Shown: positions 21,800 to 30,648 of the stretch, piece after piece
Layout of the letters: each line of letters begins with the position of its first letter
How positions within the stretch are numbered: position 1 is the stretch's first letter
From: an uncultured Acidobacteriota bacterium
Lineage (GTDB): Bacteria > Acidobacteriota > Blastocatellia > RBC074
NCBI GenBank assembly: GCA_902825875.1
Contig: CADECP010000030.1
Coordinates: 21,939-85,938 of the forward strand
Direction of reading: 5' to 3'
DNA: 64,000 nucleotides
Notes under the pieces: model-generated
Told to the model about the DNA's origin: nothing
The model's database searches: none
What the model saw: only the letters and a program-made list of their open reading frames with translations
Program-made: the position numbers and the translations under genes

Positions 21800-22798
21800 C
21801 TAACCTCCTATACAAGACATCGTTCTGAGCGGTTGCACGAACTCCGGATCGTTGATGTGGTGGCGCTCTTCTTTCTTTTCGATGGTCGCTGCGATGAACT
21901 CAATCAGGTCATCGTGCGTCGCGCCGCTCCGCAACAAAGCCTTGATGTTGTGCTCGACGTTGGAAAACAGACACGTGCGAATTTGCCCATCGGCGGTTAG
22001 CCGAATGCGGCTGCAATGGCCGCAAAACGGTTGCGTGACCGGATTGATGAAACCGATTTCTCCGGGCGCTCCGTCGGCGAATCGCCAACGCCGAGCCGTT
22101 TCGCTCAGGTTTTCTGACTGAACTCGTTCCAGCGGGAAGACTTCGTGGATGCGCGCGCGAGTCTCTTCGCCAGGGATGACCATTTCGCGCTTCCAGACTT
22201 TGCCGTTGTCCAGCGGCATGAATTCGATGAAGCGGACGTGAACGCCTTTGGCGCGCGCGAATTCGGCGAAGCTGACGGCTTGGTCGTCGTTGATGCCACG
22301 CATCATGACGCAATTGACTTTGACCGGGTGCAGCCCGGCTTCGATTGCGGAGTCAATTCCGTCCAACACTCTATGGAGTTCGTTCCGTCCGGTCAGCAGC
22401 GAAAACCGCTCCGGCGTCAGCGAATCCAGACTGATGGTGATGCGCTGCAAACCGCCGCGCTTCAAGGCTTCGGCGCGACCACGCAGAAAGTGCGCGTTCG
22501 TCGTCATCGCCAAATCGGACATGCCAGGAATCGCCCCCAGCCGTTCGACCAGACTTTCCAGATCGCGCCGCAACATAGGTTCACCGCCTGTGACGCGCAG
22601 TTTGTTGACGCCTAAACCAACGAACACTTCGGCCAGCGTAATGATTTCTTCGTAAGTCAGAATTTCGGGTTTCGGCTTCCACTCCATCGCCTCGGTCGGC
22701 ATGCAGTAAAAGCAACGAAAGTTGCAGCGGTCGGTGATGGAAATCCGTAGATCGCGGATGGCGCGGCCAAAACTGTCTTTGAGCACTGGTAAATTCAT
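21800..22798 (-). CDS. moaA: GTP 3',8-cyclase, molybdenum cofactor biosynthesis
   Basis: 332 residues, normal for MoaA. Radical-SAM enzyme that rearranges GTP in the first step of molybdopterin synthesis. Both [4Fe-4S] sites are visible: the N-terminal SAM site CNFRCFYC (C-x3-C-x2-C) and the C-terminal CGHCSRIRLTADGQIRTC. The protein ends in the conserved Gly-Gly (SCIGG). TGGEPMLRRD and the GTP-binding MTTNAH regions are intact. No other moa gene is in the window. Confidence 0.96.
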   Translation of the reverse strand: MNLPVLKDSFGRAIRDLRISITDRCNFRCFYCMPTEAMEWKPKPEILTYEEIITLAEVFVGLGVNKLRVTGGEPMLRRDLESLVERLGAIPGMSDLAMTTNAHFLRGRAEALKRGGLQRITISLDSLTPERFSLLTGRNELHRVLDGIDSAIEAGLHPVKVNCVMMRGINDDQAVSFAEFARAKGVHVRFIEFMPLDNGKVWKREMVIPGEETRARIHEVFPLERVQSENLSETARRWRFADGAPGEIGFINPVTQPFCGHCSRIRLTADGQIRTCLFSNVEHNIKALLRSGATHDDLIEFIAATIEKKEERHHINDPEFVQPLRTMSCIGG

Positions 22799-22891
22799 GA
22801 TTGCTTGCCTTTGGAATTGAACGGAACGTATTCTAACAGCCGCCTGTCGGAAGTCACAAAATCAATCAAAGAGACAAAAGGAATCCGAGCA

Positions 22892-24349
22892 ATGTCCGAA
22901 CAACTGGAATCGAAGATCGTCGCACGTCTGCGCGAAATTTTGGGCAAAGACGCCGTCGCTGCTGATCACGACGAATTGATGGTGTACGAATGCGACGCGA
23001 TGACTACGCATAAGTCGCTGCCGCTGGCGGTGGTCTTCCCTCGCAATACTGAGCAGGTTGCGTTTGTCGTCAAACTGCTGGCGGAACATGGAATCCCATT
23101 TGGCCCGCGCGGAGCCGGAACCGGCTTGAGTTCGGGTGCGGTGGCCGTTGGCTGTGAAAAAGGCGAGCGCGCAGTCATCATCGAAATGGCGCGGATGAAC
23201 AAAGTGCTGGAAGTGGATTACGCCAATCGCCGAGCCGTCGTGCAGCCGGGACTGATCAACGTTCGTTTGTCTCAAGCCGTCGCCGCGCGCGGATACCATT
23301 ACGCGCCCGATCCTTCGTCGCAGACTTCCTGCACCATCGGCGGCAACGTAGCCGAAAACGCAGGCGGCCCGCATTGCTTGAAATACGGGGCGACGACCAA
23401 TCACATTTTGGGTTTGGAAGTCGTCTTGCCAACAGGCGAAATCGTCAACCTGGGCGGAGCCGGAGCCGATTCGATTGGTTTTGATTTGCTGGGCGCTTTC
23501 GTCGGCAGCGAAGGCACAATGGGCATCGCCACCAAAGTCACCGTGCGATTGACGCGCACGCCGCAAATGGTCATCACGTTGTTGGCGGATTTTCTGGATT
23601 TGAACGACGCCAGTCGAGCCGTTTCGGCCATCATCGCCGCCGGTTTGCTGCCCGCCGCGTTGGAGATGATTGACAAGGTCGTCATCGCTGCCGTCGAAGA
23701 TTCGATTTATGCTGCTGGCTATCCGCGCGATGCGGCGGCTTGTTTGATTGTCGAACTTGATGGTTTGCAAGCCGGGTTGGAGACTCAAGCCAAACGCGCG
23801 ACAGACATTTGTTTCGCCAACGGCGCTCGAAGTGTTCGCGCGGCTTCGGACGAAACCGAACGCAAAAAACTCTGGGCTGGTCGCAAAGGCGCGTTCGGCG
23901 CTTTGGGCAGAATCAGCCCCGACTTGTTTGTTCAAGACGCCGTAGTTCCGCGCACCAAATTGCCCGAAGTGCTGGCTGGCATTTACGCCATCGGAGCCAA
24001 ATACAACATTCGGCTTTCAACGGTTTTTCACGCCGGAGACGGCAATCTGCATCCGAACCTGAATTTCGACGGGCGTGACCCTGACGAAGTCGCGCGCGTT
24101 CACCAAGCTAGCAAAGAAATCATGAAGCTCTGCGTTGACGCGGGCGGTTCGATCTCCGGCGAACACGGAGTCGGGCTGGATAAAATTGGCTACATGCCGA
24201 TGATCTTCGATCAGGCTTCGCTGGACGCGATGCTGGCCGTCAAAGACGTGTTCAACCCGCTCGGACTTTGCAATCCCGGCAAAGCCGTTCCCGCGCAGAA
24301 AATGTGCCGCGAACACAAAAAAGGCTTCGAACATCTACTGGCCAACTGA
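22892..24349 (+). CDS. glcD: FAD-linked oxidase, glycolate oxidase subunit GlcD / D-lactate dehydrogenase family
   Basis: 485 residues from an ATG with AAAGGAA upstream; an earlier in-frame start 29 codons upstream is less likely. FAD_binding_4 domain: GPRGAGTGLSSGA and NVAENAGGPHCLKYG; C-terminal FAD-oxidase_C domain: HAGDGNLHPNL and SGEHGVGLDK, which ligate the metal and bind the 2-hydroxy acid. The family oxidises glycolate or D-lactate at the membrane, passing electrons to quinone or a GlcE/GlcF partner. GlcE and GlcF are not nearby, so it may act alone or with distant partners. Confidence 0.9.
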   Translation: MSEQLESKIVARLREILGKDAVAADHDELMVYECDAMTTHKSLPLAVVFPRNTEQVAFVVKLLAEHGIPFGPRGAGTGLSSGAVAVGCEKGERAVIIEMARMNKVLEVDYANRRAVVQPGLINVRLSQAVAARGYHYAPDPSSQTSCTIGGNVAENAGGPHCLKYGATTNHILGLEVVLPTGEIVNLGGAGADSIGFDLLGAFVGSEGTMGIATKVTVRLTRTPQMVITLLADFLDLNDASRAVSAIIAAGLLPAALEMIDKVVIAAVEDSIYAAGYPRDAAACLIVELDGLQAGLETQAKRATDICFANGARSVRAASDETERKKLWAGRKGAFGALGRISPDLFVQDAVVPRTKLPEVLAGIYAIGAKYNIRLSTVFHAGDGNLHPNLNFDGRDPDEVARVHQASKEIMKLCVDAGGSISGEHGVGLDKIGYMPMIFDQASLDAMLAVKDVFNPLGLCNPGKAVPAQKMCREHKKGFEHLLAN

Positions 24350-24365
24350 ACAATTGTCCATTCAC

Positions 24366-25370
24366 ATGAAACTGAGAGCGCCACGAAATCGAACCATCAC
24401 GCTGACTGCCGAAGAGCAATCGCTCTACAAGCGGCGTTTGCTTCGGTTAAGTGAGCCACTTTTGATCGAATCCCTGACCGATAAAACGATTTGTCAAAAT
24501 GTATTTGAGGCGACCCCTTTTCTGCCGGACGGGTTTGTTGATTTGTTGATCGTTGATCCGCCTTACAACCTGGACAAGTCTTTCAACGAAAACAAATTCA
24601 AAAGCTTGTCGAGCAGCGATTACGCCGAATGGATTGATCGCTGGCTTGGCGGTTTGCGCCGAGTGCTGAAACCCACTGCTTCGATTTACATCTGTTCGGA
24701 CTGGCGTTCGTCGGCTGCCGTTCAACAAATCGCCGAAAAGTATTTTTGCGTTCAGAACCGTATCACCTGGGAACGCGAAAAAGGGCGAGGCGCGTTGTCG
24801 AATTGGAAAAACTGTTCTGAAGACATCTGGTTTTGCACGGTCGGACGCGAATACAACTTTAATGTCGAAGCCGTGAAGTTGAAGCGAAAAGTCATTGCGC
24901 CGTACACCAACGGCGACGGCGCACCAAAAGACTGGCAACGCAGCGACGACGGAGATTTTCGACTGACTTATCCTTCCAATTTGTGGACGGACATTTCCGT
25001 GCCGTTTTGGTCTATGCCGGAAAACACAGACCATCCAACGCAAAAACCTGAAAAGCTGATAGCCAAACTGATACTGGCCAGTTCCAATCCGGGCGATCTG
25101 GTGTTCGACCCGTTTCTCGGTTCGGGAACGACTTCGGTTGTCGCTAAAAAACTTGGCCGTCATTTTGTCGGAATCGAACAGGAAGAGTTGTATTGCTGTC
25201 TGGTGGAAAAACGTTTGGAAATGGCTCTGGAAGATTCTTCAGTTCAGGGTTATCACGACAGCGTTTTTTGGGAGCGCAATACGTTGTCAGAGCAAAAAAA
25301 AGACGCGATCAAAATCAGAAAAGCAGCGGCTGGCACTGGCTCGCTTTTTGATGGCGAGGGTTGGGAATGA
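24366..25370 (+). CDS. DNA methyltransferase, beta class (probably N6-adenine)
   Basis: 334 residues from MKLRAPRNRTITL; a TTG four codons earlier is also possible. Motif order is beta class: catalytic motif IV DPPYN near residue 64, target-recognition region, then the SAM-binding motif I FDPFLGSGTT near 247 and RHFVGIE (motif II). DPPY rather than SPPY favours N6-adenine methylation over N4-cytosine. It overlaps the next gene, a nuclease, by four bases (ATGA), so the two form a type II restriction-modification pair. The recognition sequence cannot be read from the protein. Confidence 0.9.
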   Translation: MKLRAPRNRTITLTAEEQSLYKRRLLRLSEPLLIESLTDKTICQNVFEATPFLPDGFVDLLIVDPPYNLDKSFNENKFKSLSSSDYAEWIDRWLGGLRRVLKPTASIYICSDWRSSAAVQQIAEKYFCVQNRITWEREKGRGALSNWKNCSEDIWFCTVGREYNFNVEAVKLKRKVIAPYTNGDGAPKDWQRSDDGDFRLTYPSNLWTDISVPFWSMPENTDHPTQKPEKLIAKLILASSNPGDLVFDPFLGSGTTSVVAKKLGRHFVGIEQEELYCCLVEKRLEMALEDSSVQGYHDSVFWERNTLSEQKKDAIKIRKAAAGTGSLFDGEGWE

Positions 25371-26029
25371 AAAGCACATTATTTTCCACAGACAGATACA
25401 AAGAAGTAGAAAACAGAATCAAAGACTTCCTCAATCAACAGCAGGATTTTCTTTCCGGCAGCACAGTCAACAGCACACGAGCGACTGGAGACGCGATTCA
25501 GGAAATTCTGGCAGAACATTTTCAAAAGATTCTCGGTGCTGAAGTCTGTCAAAACTACTCGTCTGACTTTGCCCGACGAGCGATGGCAGATTTGGCGTTT
25601 GAAGACAGCAACGGTTTGTATTACGTCATTGATGTCAAAACTCACCGATTGGACACGCGATTCAACATGCCCAATCTGACTTCGGTCGAACGATTGGCCA
25701 GATTTTACGAAGACAATCGAAATCACTTTGTCATTTTGATGATCGCTTACAAGATTTCCGACTTGCACGCTGAAATTGAAGACGTAAAGTTCGCTCCGGT
25801 TGAATTTCTCGGCTGGGATTGTTTGACGATTGGCGCGTTGGGCTGGGGGCAAATTCAAATCGCCAATTCCAACGTTGTGACGATCAATCCACAACAATCT
25901 CGCAAACAATGGATGCTGGAACTTTGCGATGCCTTGCTGGATTTTTACCCCAAAGAAATTGCCAAGATTGATCGGCGAATCGAGCATTTCAAAAAGATTC
26001 GCAGCAAATGGGAAGAACGATCTGAATAA
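25367..26029 (+). CDS. Type II restriction endonuclease, PD-(D/E)xK fold
   Basis: 220 residues, start overlapping the methyltransferase stop. The catalytic residues appear as Asp75 (MADLAF), Asp89 and Lys91 (YYVIDVKTH); this D-x13-DVKT arrangement and the following NMPNLTSVERLARFY resemble HincII, where the same DVK triad is known. C-terminus is basic and helical (HFKKIRSKWEERSE), typical of such enzymes. HincII kinship is my inference from motif layout. The pair is inserted between ordinary metabolic genes, with the methylase gene directly behind glcD. Confidence 0.75.
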   Translation: MKSTLFSTDRYKEVENRIKDFLNQQQDFLSGSTVNSTRATGDAIQEILAEHFQKILGAEVCQNYSSDFARRAMADLAFEDSNGLYYVIDVKTHRLDTRFNMPNLTSVERLARFYEDNRNHFVILMIAYKISDLHAEIEDVKFAPVEFLGWDCLTIGALGWGQIQIANSNVVTINPQQSRKQWMLELCDALLDFYPKEIAKIDRRIEHFKKIRSKWEERSE

Positions 26030-26093
26030 AATTGCTCCGCTCATTTGATTCTCGTGCCGAGGTAATCGGCATCCTTTCACCTGGAGACAACAC

Positions 26094-26861
26094 ATGCGAT
26101 TTCGCAAACTATCACTTGGAATTTGTTTTTTGCTGTTCACAGCTACCGCTGTTGCTCAACAACCGGCTACCCAAACACCTGCGCCGGATTCGCCCGAAGC
26201 GTTGAAACAGCAGATTGATCGGTTGCAACGCCGAATGCAGGACTGGCCTCAACTCAATCGGTACAAGGAAGCCAACACCAAAGTTCCCGCTGCGGAAAAG
26301 AACGAAGCTCGCGTGGTGTTTCTGGGCGATTCGATCACCGACGGCTGGAAGCTCGCCGAATACTTTCCCAACAAGCCGTACATCAATCGAGGCATCAGCG
26401 GGCAAACGACTCCGCAAATGTTGATTCGCATGCGCCCGGATGTGATTGCTCACAAACCCAAAGCCATAGTCATTCTGGCCGGAACCAACGACATCGCAGG
26501 CAATACCGGCCCGATGACCGTCGAGATGATTACCGACAATTACGCTTCGATAGCCGAACTGGCCAAAGCCAACGGCATCAAAGTCATCTTCGCGTCCGTG
26601 CTGCCGATTCACGATTACGGCAAGAACAAGGTCTCTGAACGACGTTCGCCCGAAAACATCCTGAAGCTCAACGATTGGCTGAAAGCTTATTGCAAAGCCA
26701 ACGGCCACACGTACCTGGATTACTTCAGCAAGATGGTGGACGACAAAGGCATGCTCAAAGTTGAGTTGGCTAACGACGGCCTGCATCCGAATGCCGAAGG
26801 TTACAAGCTGATGGCTCCACTGGCGGAAGCGGCGATTCAGCAAGTTCTGAAAAAGAAATAG
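26094..26861 (+). CDS. Secreted SGNH/GDSL-family hydrolase
   Basis: 255 residues with signal peptide MRFRKLSLGICFLLFTATAVAQ. All four SGNH blocks are present: FLGDSITDGW (nucleophile Ser), RGISGQTTPQM (Gly), LAGTNDIAG (Asn), and DGLHPNAEGY (Asp-x2-His). Closest in layout to PAF-acetylhydrolase-like or acetyl-xylan-type SGNH hydrolases, which deacylate lipids or O-acetylated sugars outside the cytoplasm. Followed by a heptamer inverted array whose first G is the last base of its TAG stop codon. Confidence 0.9.
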   Translation: MRFRKLSLGICFLLFTATAVAQQPATQTPAPDSPEALKQQIDRLQRRMQDWPQLNRYKEANTKVPAAEKNEARVVFLGDSITDGWKLAEYFPNKPYINRGISGQTTPQMLIRMRPDVIAHKPKAIVILAGTNDIAGNTGPMTVEMITDNYASIAELAKANGIKVIFASVLPIHDYGKNKVSERRSPENILKLNDWLKAYCKANGHTYLDYFSKMVDDKGMLKVELANDGLHPNAEGYKLMAPLAEAAIQQVLKKK

Positions 26862-26949
26862 GAGTTAGGAGTTAGGAGATGGGAGATAGGGTACAAAGAG
26901 GCACATTCAGATAACGCCTCTAACTCCTAACTCCCAACTCCTAACTCCC
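26861..26949. repeat. Inverted array of 7-base units, stop codon to start codon
   Basis: Left side reads in heptamers GGAGTTA GGAGTTA GGAGATG GGAGATA; the right side, reverse complemented, reads GGAGTTA GGAGTTG GGAGTTA GGAGTTA. The loop is about 27 bases. It starts on the stop codon of the hydrolase and ends five bases before the next ATG, so the transcript could form a stem of about 30 bp over the start region. The next gene has no visible Shine-Dalgarno sequence because the right arm occupies that place. Confidence 0.75.
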
Positions 26950-26953
26950 AGCC

Positions 26954-27988
26954 ATGCACAAAATCACTGTCATCAAAGGCGACGGCGTTGGACCGGAAAT
27001 TTGCGACGCGGCGATGCGCGTCATCGAAGCCACAGGCGTCAAATGCGAATGGGAGTTCGCGCTGGTTGGCGGACAAGCTGAAAAACAGTTTGGCACGCCG
27101 TTGCCCGCTGAAACCGTCGCCAAAATTCGCCAGAACAAAGTCGCCCTAAAAGGCCCTGTCATCATCGAAGCGATGGGCGAAAAGGTTTTGGTGTCTCACC
27201 CCGATCATTCACAACGTGTCTATTCCAACGTCAACACGGCGATGCGAATCGAGCTTGGAGCCTTCGTCAACGTTCGCCCGTTGCGTGCGTTTGAAGGTGT
27301 CAATTCGCACGCGCCCAAACTCAACGTCGTCGTCATACGCGAAATCACCGAAGACCTGTACAGCGGTTACGAACACGCCATCGGCGCTGACGCTGCCGAA
27401 GCGGTCAAAATCACTACGCGCAAAGCGTCGGAACGCGCCGCTCGGTTCGCGTTTGAATACGCCACGCAACGTTGGCGACGACGGCTGAGCATCATTCACA
27501 AAGCCAACGTGCTGCAATTAACCGACGGATTGTTTCTTCGCACCGCGCGCGAAGTCGCCGCAAATTATCCGAAAGTGAAATGCGACGACGCGATGATTGA
27601 CGCTTGTGTCTATCAACTGGCTTGCAAACCCGAAGGCTGGGACGTGTTGCTGATGCCGAACCAATACGGCGACATCATTTCGGATTTGTGCGCCGGGCTG
27701 GTCGGCAGCTTCGGACTCGCGCCCGGAGCCAGTTTCGGTGACGACATTGCCATCTTTGAAGCCGCGCACGGAGCCGCGCTCGATCTGGCCGGACAAAACA
27801 AAGTGAATCCGGCAGCGATGATTTTGTGCGGCGCGATGTTGATGGAACACCTGGAAGAATTCGAGGCAGCACAACGCATCCGCGACGCCGTCAAAGCCGT
27901 CATCAAAGACGGTCGCGCCGTCACGCCTGACCTGGGCGGCAACGCCAAAACAACCGTGATGACCAACGTCATCATTGATCATTTGTAA
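26954..27988 (+). CDS. NAD-dependent isocitrate/isopropylmalate dehydrogenase family
   Basis: 344 residues. Beta-decarboxylating dehydrogenase fold: ITVIKGDGVGPEICDAA at the start, substrate-binding Arg region NVRPLRAFEG, REITEDLYSGYEH, and the signature NQYGDIISDLCAGLVGSFGLAPGAS. REITEDLYSG is typical of homodimeric NAD-isocitrate dehydrogenase (IDH3-like) more than LeuB. It would make 2-oxoglutarate in the TCA cycle; homoisocitrate or 3-isopropylmalate remain possible. It is placed between two heptamer inverted arrays. Confidence 0.85.
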   Translation: MHKITVIKGDGVGPEICDAAMRVIEATGVKCEWEFALVGGQAEKQFGTPLPAETVAKIRQNKVALKGPVIIEAMGEKVLVSHPDHSQRVYSNVNTAMRIELGAFVNVRPLRAFEGVNSHAPKLNVVVIREITEDLYSGYEHAIGADAAEAVKITTRKASERAARFAFEYATQRWRRRLSIIHKANVLQLTDGLFLRTAREVAANYPKVKCDDAMIDACVYQLACKPEGWDVLLMPNQYGDIISDLCAGLVGSFGLAPGASFGDDIAIFEAAHGAALDLAGQNKVNPAAMILCGAMLMEHLEEFEAAQRIRDAVKAVIKDGRAVTPDLGGNAKTTVMTNVIIDHL

Positions 27989-27990
27989 AA

Positions 27991-28077
27991 AGTAGACAGA
28001 AGACAGTAGCCAGTAGCCAACGTTCGTAAGCACAACTTTGGCCAGTCACTACTGTCTACTGTCTACTGTCTACTTCT
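27991..28077. repeat. Inverted array of 7-base units upstream of the PfkB-SIS gene
   Basis: Left heptamers AGTAGAC AGAAGAC AGTAGCC AGTAGCC; right side, reverse complemented, AGTAGAC AGTAGAC AGTAGAC AGTAGTG ACTGGCC. The array starts two bases after the dehydrogenase stop codon and ends about three bases before the next ATG. Unit sequence differs from the array at 26.9 kb but unit length and placement are the same. No Shine-Dalgarno sequence is visible for the next gene. Confidence 0.75.
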
Positions 28078-28080
28078 GCT

Positions 28081-29700
28081 ATGGATAAACGTTTTGATCT
28101 CGTAGGCATCGGTTCGATGGTGGTGGATTTGATTTACCGCACGCCGCGCATCATCGGCAGCGAAGAAAAAATCGCGCTCGACCGATACGAAAACGGTTCG
28201 ACCACGCAAATGCTGGTTGGCGGCGTGACGCTGAATCATCTGTCGTGGGCGGGCTTGCTCGGTTTGCGCACAGGCATTTTTGGCAAACAGGGCGACGACG
28301 AATACGGTCGTTTTTTGCGCGCCGGAATGGATCGGTATTCGATTGATAAACACATCACGCTGGACGGCGCGTCGTCATCGTTCGCGCACATCTTCGTCGC
28401 GCCCGGCGGAGGCCGCGCCATTTACATGAGTCCGGCGGCCACCAGCGAAACCACCAGCGATTACATTCGCGCCGAACACGCCGATTACATCCGCAGTTCA
28501 AAAATCGTTTCGACTGAAATTTCTCAACTGCCGCTGGACGCAGTTGTTGCCGTACTGGAAATCGCGCGCGAAGCTGGCGTTGTCACCGCGCTCGACGTGG
28601 ACATTCCGCGCAGCGACGCGCTGAAAGCTCTCGGCAACGCCGACCAATTCGAGCGCGCGTTACATCTGGCCGATTACATCAAACCTTCCAAAGCCGCCGT
28701 GATCGAAATCACCGGCGAAAGCGACGCGCTGCGGGCGGCGCAAATTCTCCGCGAACGGTACAACGCCAAAGCCGTCGTCATCACCGACGGCGAAGCCGGA
28801 TGCGCTATTGCTTCGGACGAACTAACTGCGCGCGGCGCGGCTTACCCGACAACAGCGATTGATTCCACAGGAGCAGGCGACGCCTTTTTTGGCGGAATGC
28901 TGGCCGGATTGCATTTCGGATTGGCGTGGAAAGACATCTTGAAACTAGCAAACGCTTGCGGCGCGGCTTGCTGCGAAATTCTTGGCGCAACGCCTGATTT
29001 GTCGAAAAGCAAAGCGCGCGTGTTTGAGTTGTACGACGGAGCACAACTTAACGTTCAAGCCCTTGCTGACGCGCGGGCTACTGACACAAAAACCGATTCG
29101 CCTTACGAAAACGCCATTCCATTCTTCCTGGACACGGCGATTGCCGAACTGTCGAAGCTGCGCGCCAAAATCGGCGGCGAAAGCTATTTCCAACGAGTCG
29201 CCGATTTCATCACCGCCGCTGAAGCCAACGGCAAACGAGTTCACGTCACGGGAATTGGCAAACCGGAGTATGTGTCCGGATACATCGCAGCGCTGCTCGC
29301 CAGCGTAGGCACACCGACGTACTTTCTGGACGCGACTGAATGCGTTCACGGCAGCGCCGGACAAGTCGTTCCCGGCGACATAGTCATTGCGCTTTCCAAC
29401 AGCGGCGAAACGATGGAACTGAAAGCCGCGATCATTGCCTTGAAAAAGACCGGCGCGAAGATCGTCGGCGTATCCGGCAATCCGACTTCGTGGCTGGCAC
29501 AGCAAAGCGACGAGTTTTTATATGCAGGGGTCGAATGCGAAGGCAGCCCGCTGAACTTCGAACCGCGCGCCAGCATCCTGGCAGAAATTTACGTGCTGGC
29601 CGCGCTGAGCATCGAACTGCAAGCCCGCAAAAACATCTCTCGAAAAGAGTACAACGCCTGGCATCCGGGCGGCTCAATCGGCAAAGCGACCAGCGACTGA
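28081..29700 (+). CDS. Fusion of PfkB sugar kinase and SIS-domain phosphosugar isomerase
   Basis: 539 residues in two parts. Residues 1 to about 320 form a PfkB/ribokinase domain: GSMVVDLIY, the sugar-binding FGKQGDDEYGRF, and the anion-hole/base motif DSTGAGDAFFGGMLAG. Residues about 350-539 form a SIS domain like KpsF/GutQ (D-arabinose-5-phosphate isomerase): VTGIGKPEYVSGYIA, LSNSGETMELKAAI, and the terminal WHPGGSIGK. CBS domains usually found after KpsF are absent. A single protein that phosphorylates a sugar and then isomerises the product is a plausible reading. Its last 27 bases overlap queG tail to tail. Confidence 0.85.
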   Translation: MDKRFDLVGIGSMVVDLIYRTPRIIGSEEKIALDRYENGSTTQMLVGGVTLNHLSWAGLLGLRTGIFGKQGDDEYGRFLRAGMDRYSIDKHITLDGASSSFAHIFVAPGGGRAIYMSPAATSETTSDYIRAEHADYIRSSKIVSTEISQLPLDAVVAVLEIAREAGVVTALDVDIPRSDALKALGNADQFERALHLADYIKPSKAAVIEITGESDALRAAQILRERYNAKAVVITDGEAGCAIASDELTARGAAYPTTAIDSTGAGDAFFGGMLAGLHFGLAWKDILKLANACGAACCEILGATPDLSKSKARVFELYDGAQLNVQALADARATDTKTDSPYENAIPFFLDTAIAELSKLRAKIGGESYFQRVADFITAAEANGKRVHVTGIGKPEYVSGYIAALLASVGTPTYFLDATECVHGSAGQVVPGDIVIALSNSGETMELKAAIIALKKTGAKIVGVSGNPTSWLAQQSDEFLYAGVECEGSPLNFEPRASILAEIYVLAALSIELQARKNISRKEYNAWHPGGSIGKATSD

Positions 29701-30648
29701 TTCAGCGTTGCGTTTCAGCCCCGTAAGTTTGGCTCGCTTGACGGGGCTTTTGCGGAAGCGAGTCGAAAATTCTTCCTGCGACATTTCGATCAACTCTTGC
29801 AGCTTCGGTTCGATGATTCCTTCGCGCGGCGTGAAGCGTTCTTCCCCGCTCTGTTTGGAAAACCTCGACCACGGGCAAACGTCCTGGCAGATGTCGCAAC
29901 CAAAAACCCAACCTTCCAAGTTTGATTTGATCGGTTCGGGCAATTCCGGCTCGCGCAGTTCAATCGTGCCGTAAGAAATGCAGCGCGTTGCGTCCAGTTG
30001 ATACGGCGCAATGATCGCCGCCGTTGGGCAGGCGTCAATGCAGGCCGTGCATTTGCCGCAATGGTCAGGTTCAATGAACGAGTCGTAATCCAATTCCACC
30101 GACAACAGTAACTCACCCAGAAAAACCCACGAGCCGAATTCTTTGGTGATGACGTTGGTGTGTTTTCCCAGCCAGCCGATTCCGGCGCGCACCGCCCACG
30201 CCTTGTCCATCATCGGCGAGGTATCCACGCAGATTTTCCCTTCGACTTCGGGAGCTTGCTGTTGAATCCAGGCGAGCAAAGCTTTCAGCTTGTCGCGCAG
30301 CACGTCGTGATAATCATCGCCCCAGGCGTAGCGCGAAATTTTCCCTACTTCGGGCGAGTCGGAATGCTTTTCCGGCTGAAAGTAATTCAACGCCACGCAG
30401 ACAACCGATTTGGCCGAAGGCATCAACAAGCGCGGATCGCTGCGTTGTTCCGGATCGCGCGCCATGTAGCTCATCTGTCCGTGAAAACCGCGCGCCACCC
30501 ATTCACGCAAACGCGCGCCCTCTTCGGTCAAAGCTGCGGCAGGAACGATGCCGACTTTGTCGAAGCCGAGCGCGCGGGCTTGGCGTTTGATTGTTTCTGC
30601 AAATGAAATGGCCGTAGCTGTGCTCATTGCAACCGGCTTTCCGTCCAT
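29674..30648 (-). CDS. queG: Epoxyqueuosine reductase
   Basis: 324 residues from the ATG that shares a base with the clpA stop (TGATG); an alternative ATG at 30625-30627 gives 317 residues. QueG reduces epoxyqueuosine to queuosine at the tRNA wobble base, using cobalamin and two [4Fe-4S] clusters: CGKCTACIDACPT and CDICQDVCP are both intact. SYMARDPEQRSDPRLLMP and VCVDTSPMMDK-type blocks fit the family. The C-terminal HEAT-like domain of longer QueG proteins is absent. Overlaps the convergent PfkB-SIS gene by 27 bases. Confidence 0.93.
   Translation of the reverse strand: MDGKPVAMSTATAISFAETIKRQARALGFDKVGIVPAAALTEEGARLREWVARGFHGQMSYMARDPEQRSDPRLLMPSAKSVVCVALNYFQPEKHSDSPEVGKISRYAWGDDYHDVLRDKLKALLAWIQQQAPEVEGKICVDTSPMMDKAWAVRAGIGWLGKHTNVITKEFGSWVFLGELLLSVELDYDSFIEPDHCGKCTACIDACPTAAIIAPYQLDATRCISYGTIELREPELPEPIKSNLEGWVFGCDICQDVCPWSRFSKQSGEERFTPREGIIEPKLQELIEMSQEEFSTRFRKSPVKRAKLTGLKRNAESVAGRFAD

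Noticed and set aside
26861..28077. CRISPR array
   Set aside because: Repeats are 7 bases with no spacers and form inverted, not direct, arrays; no cas gene is present.
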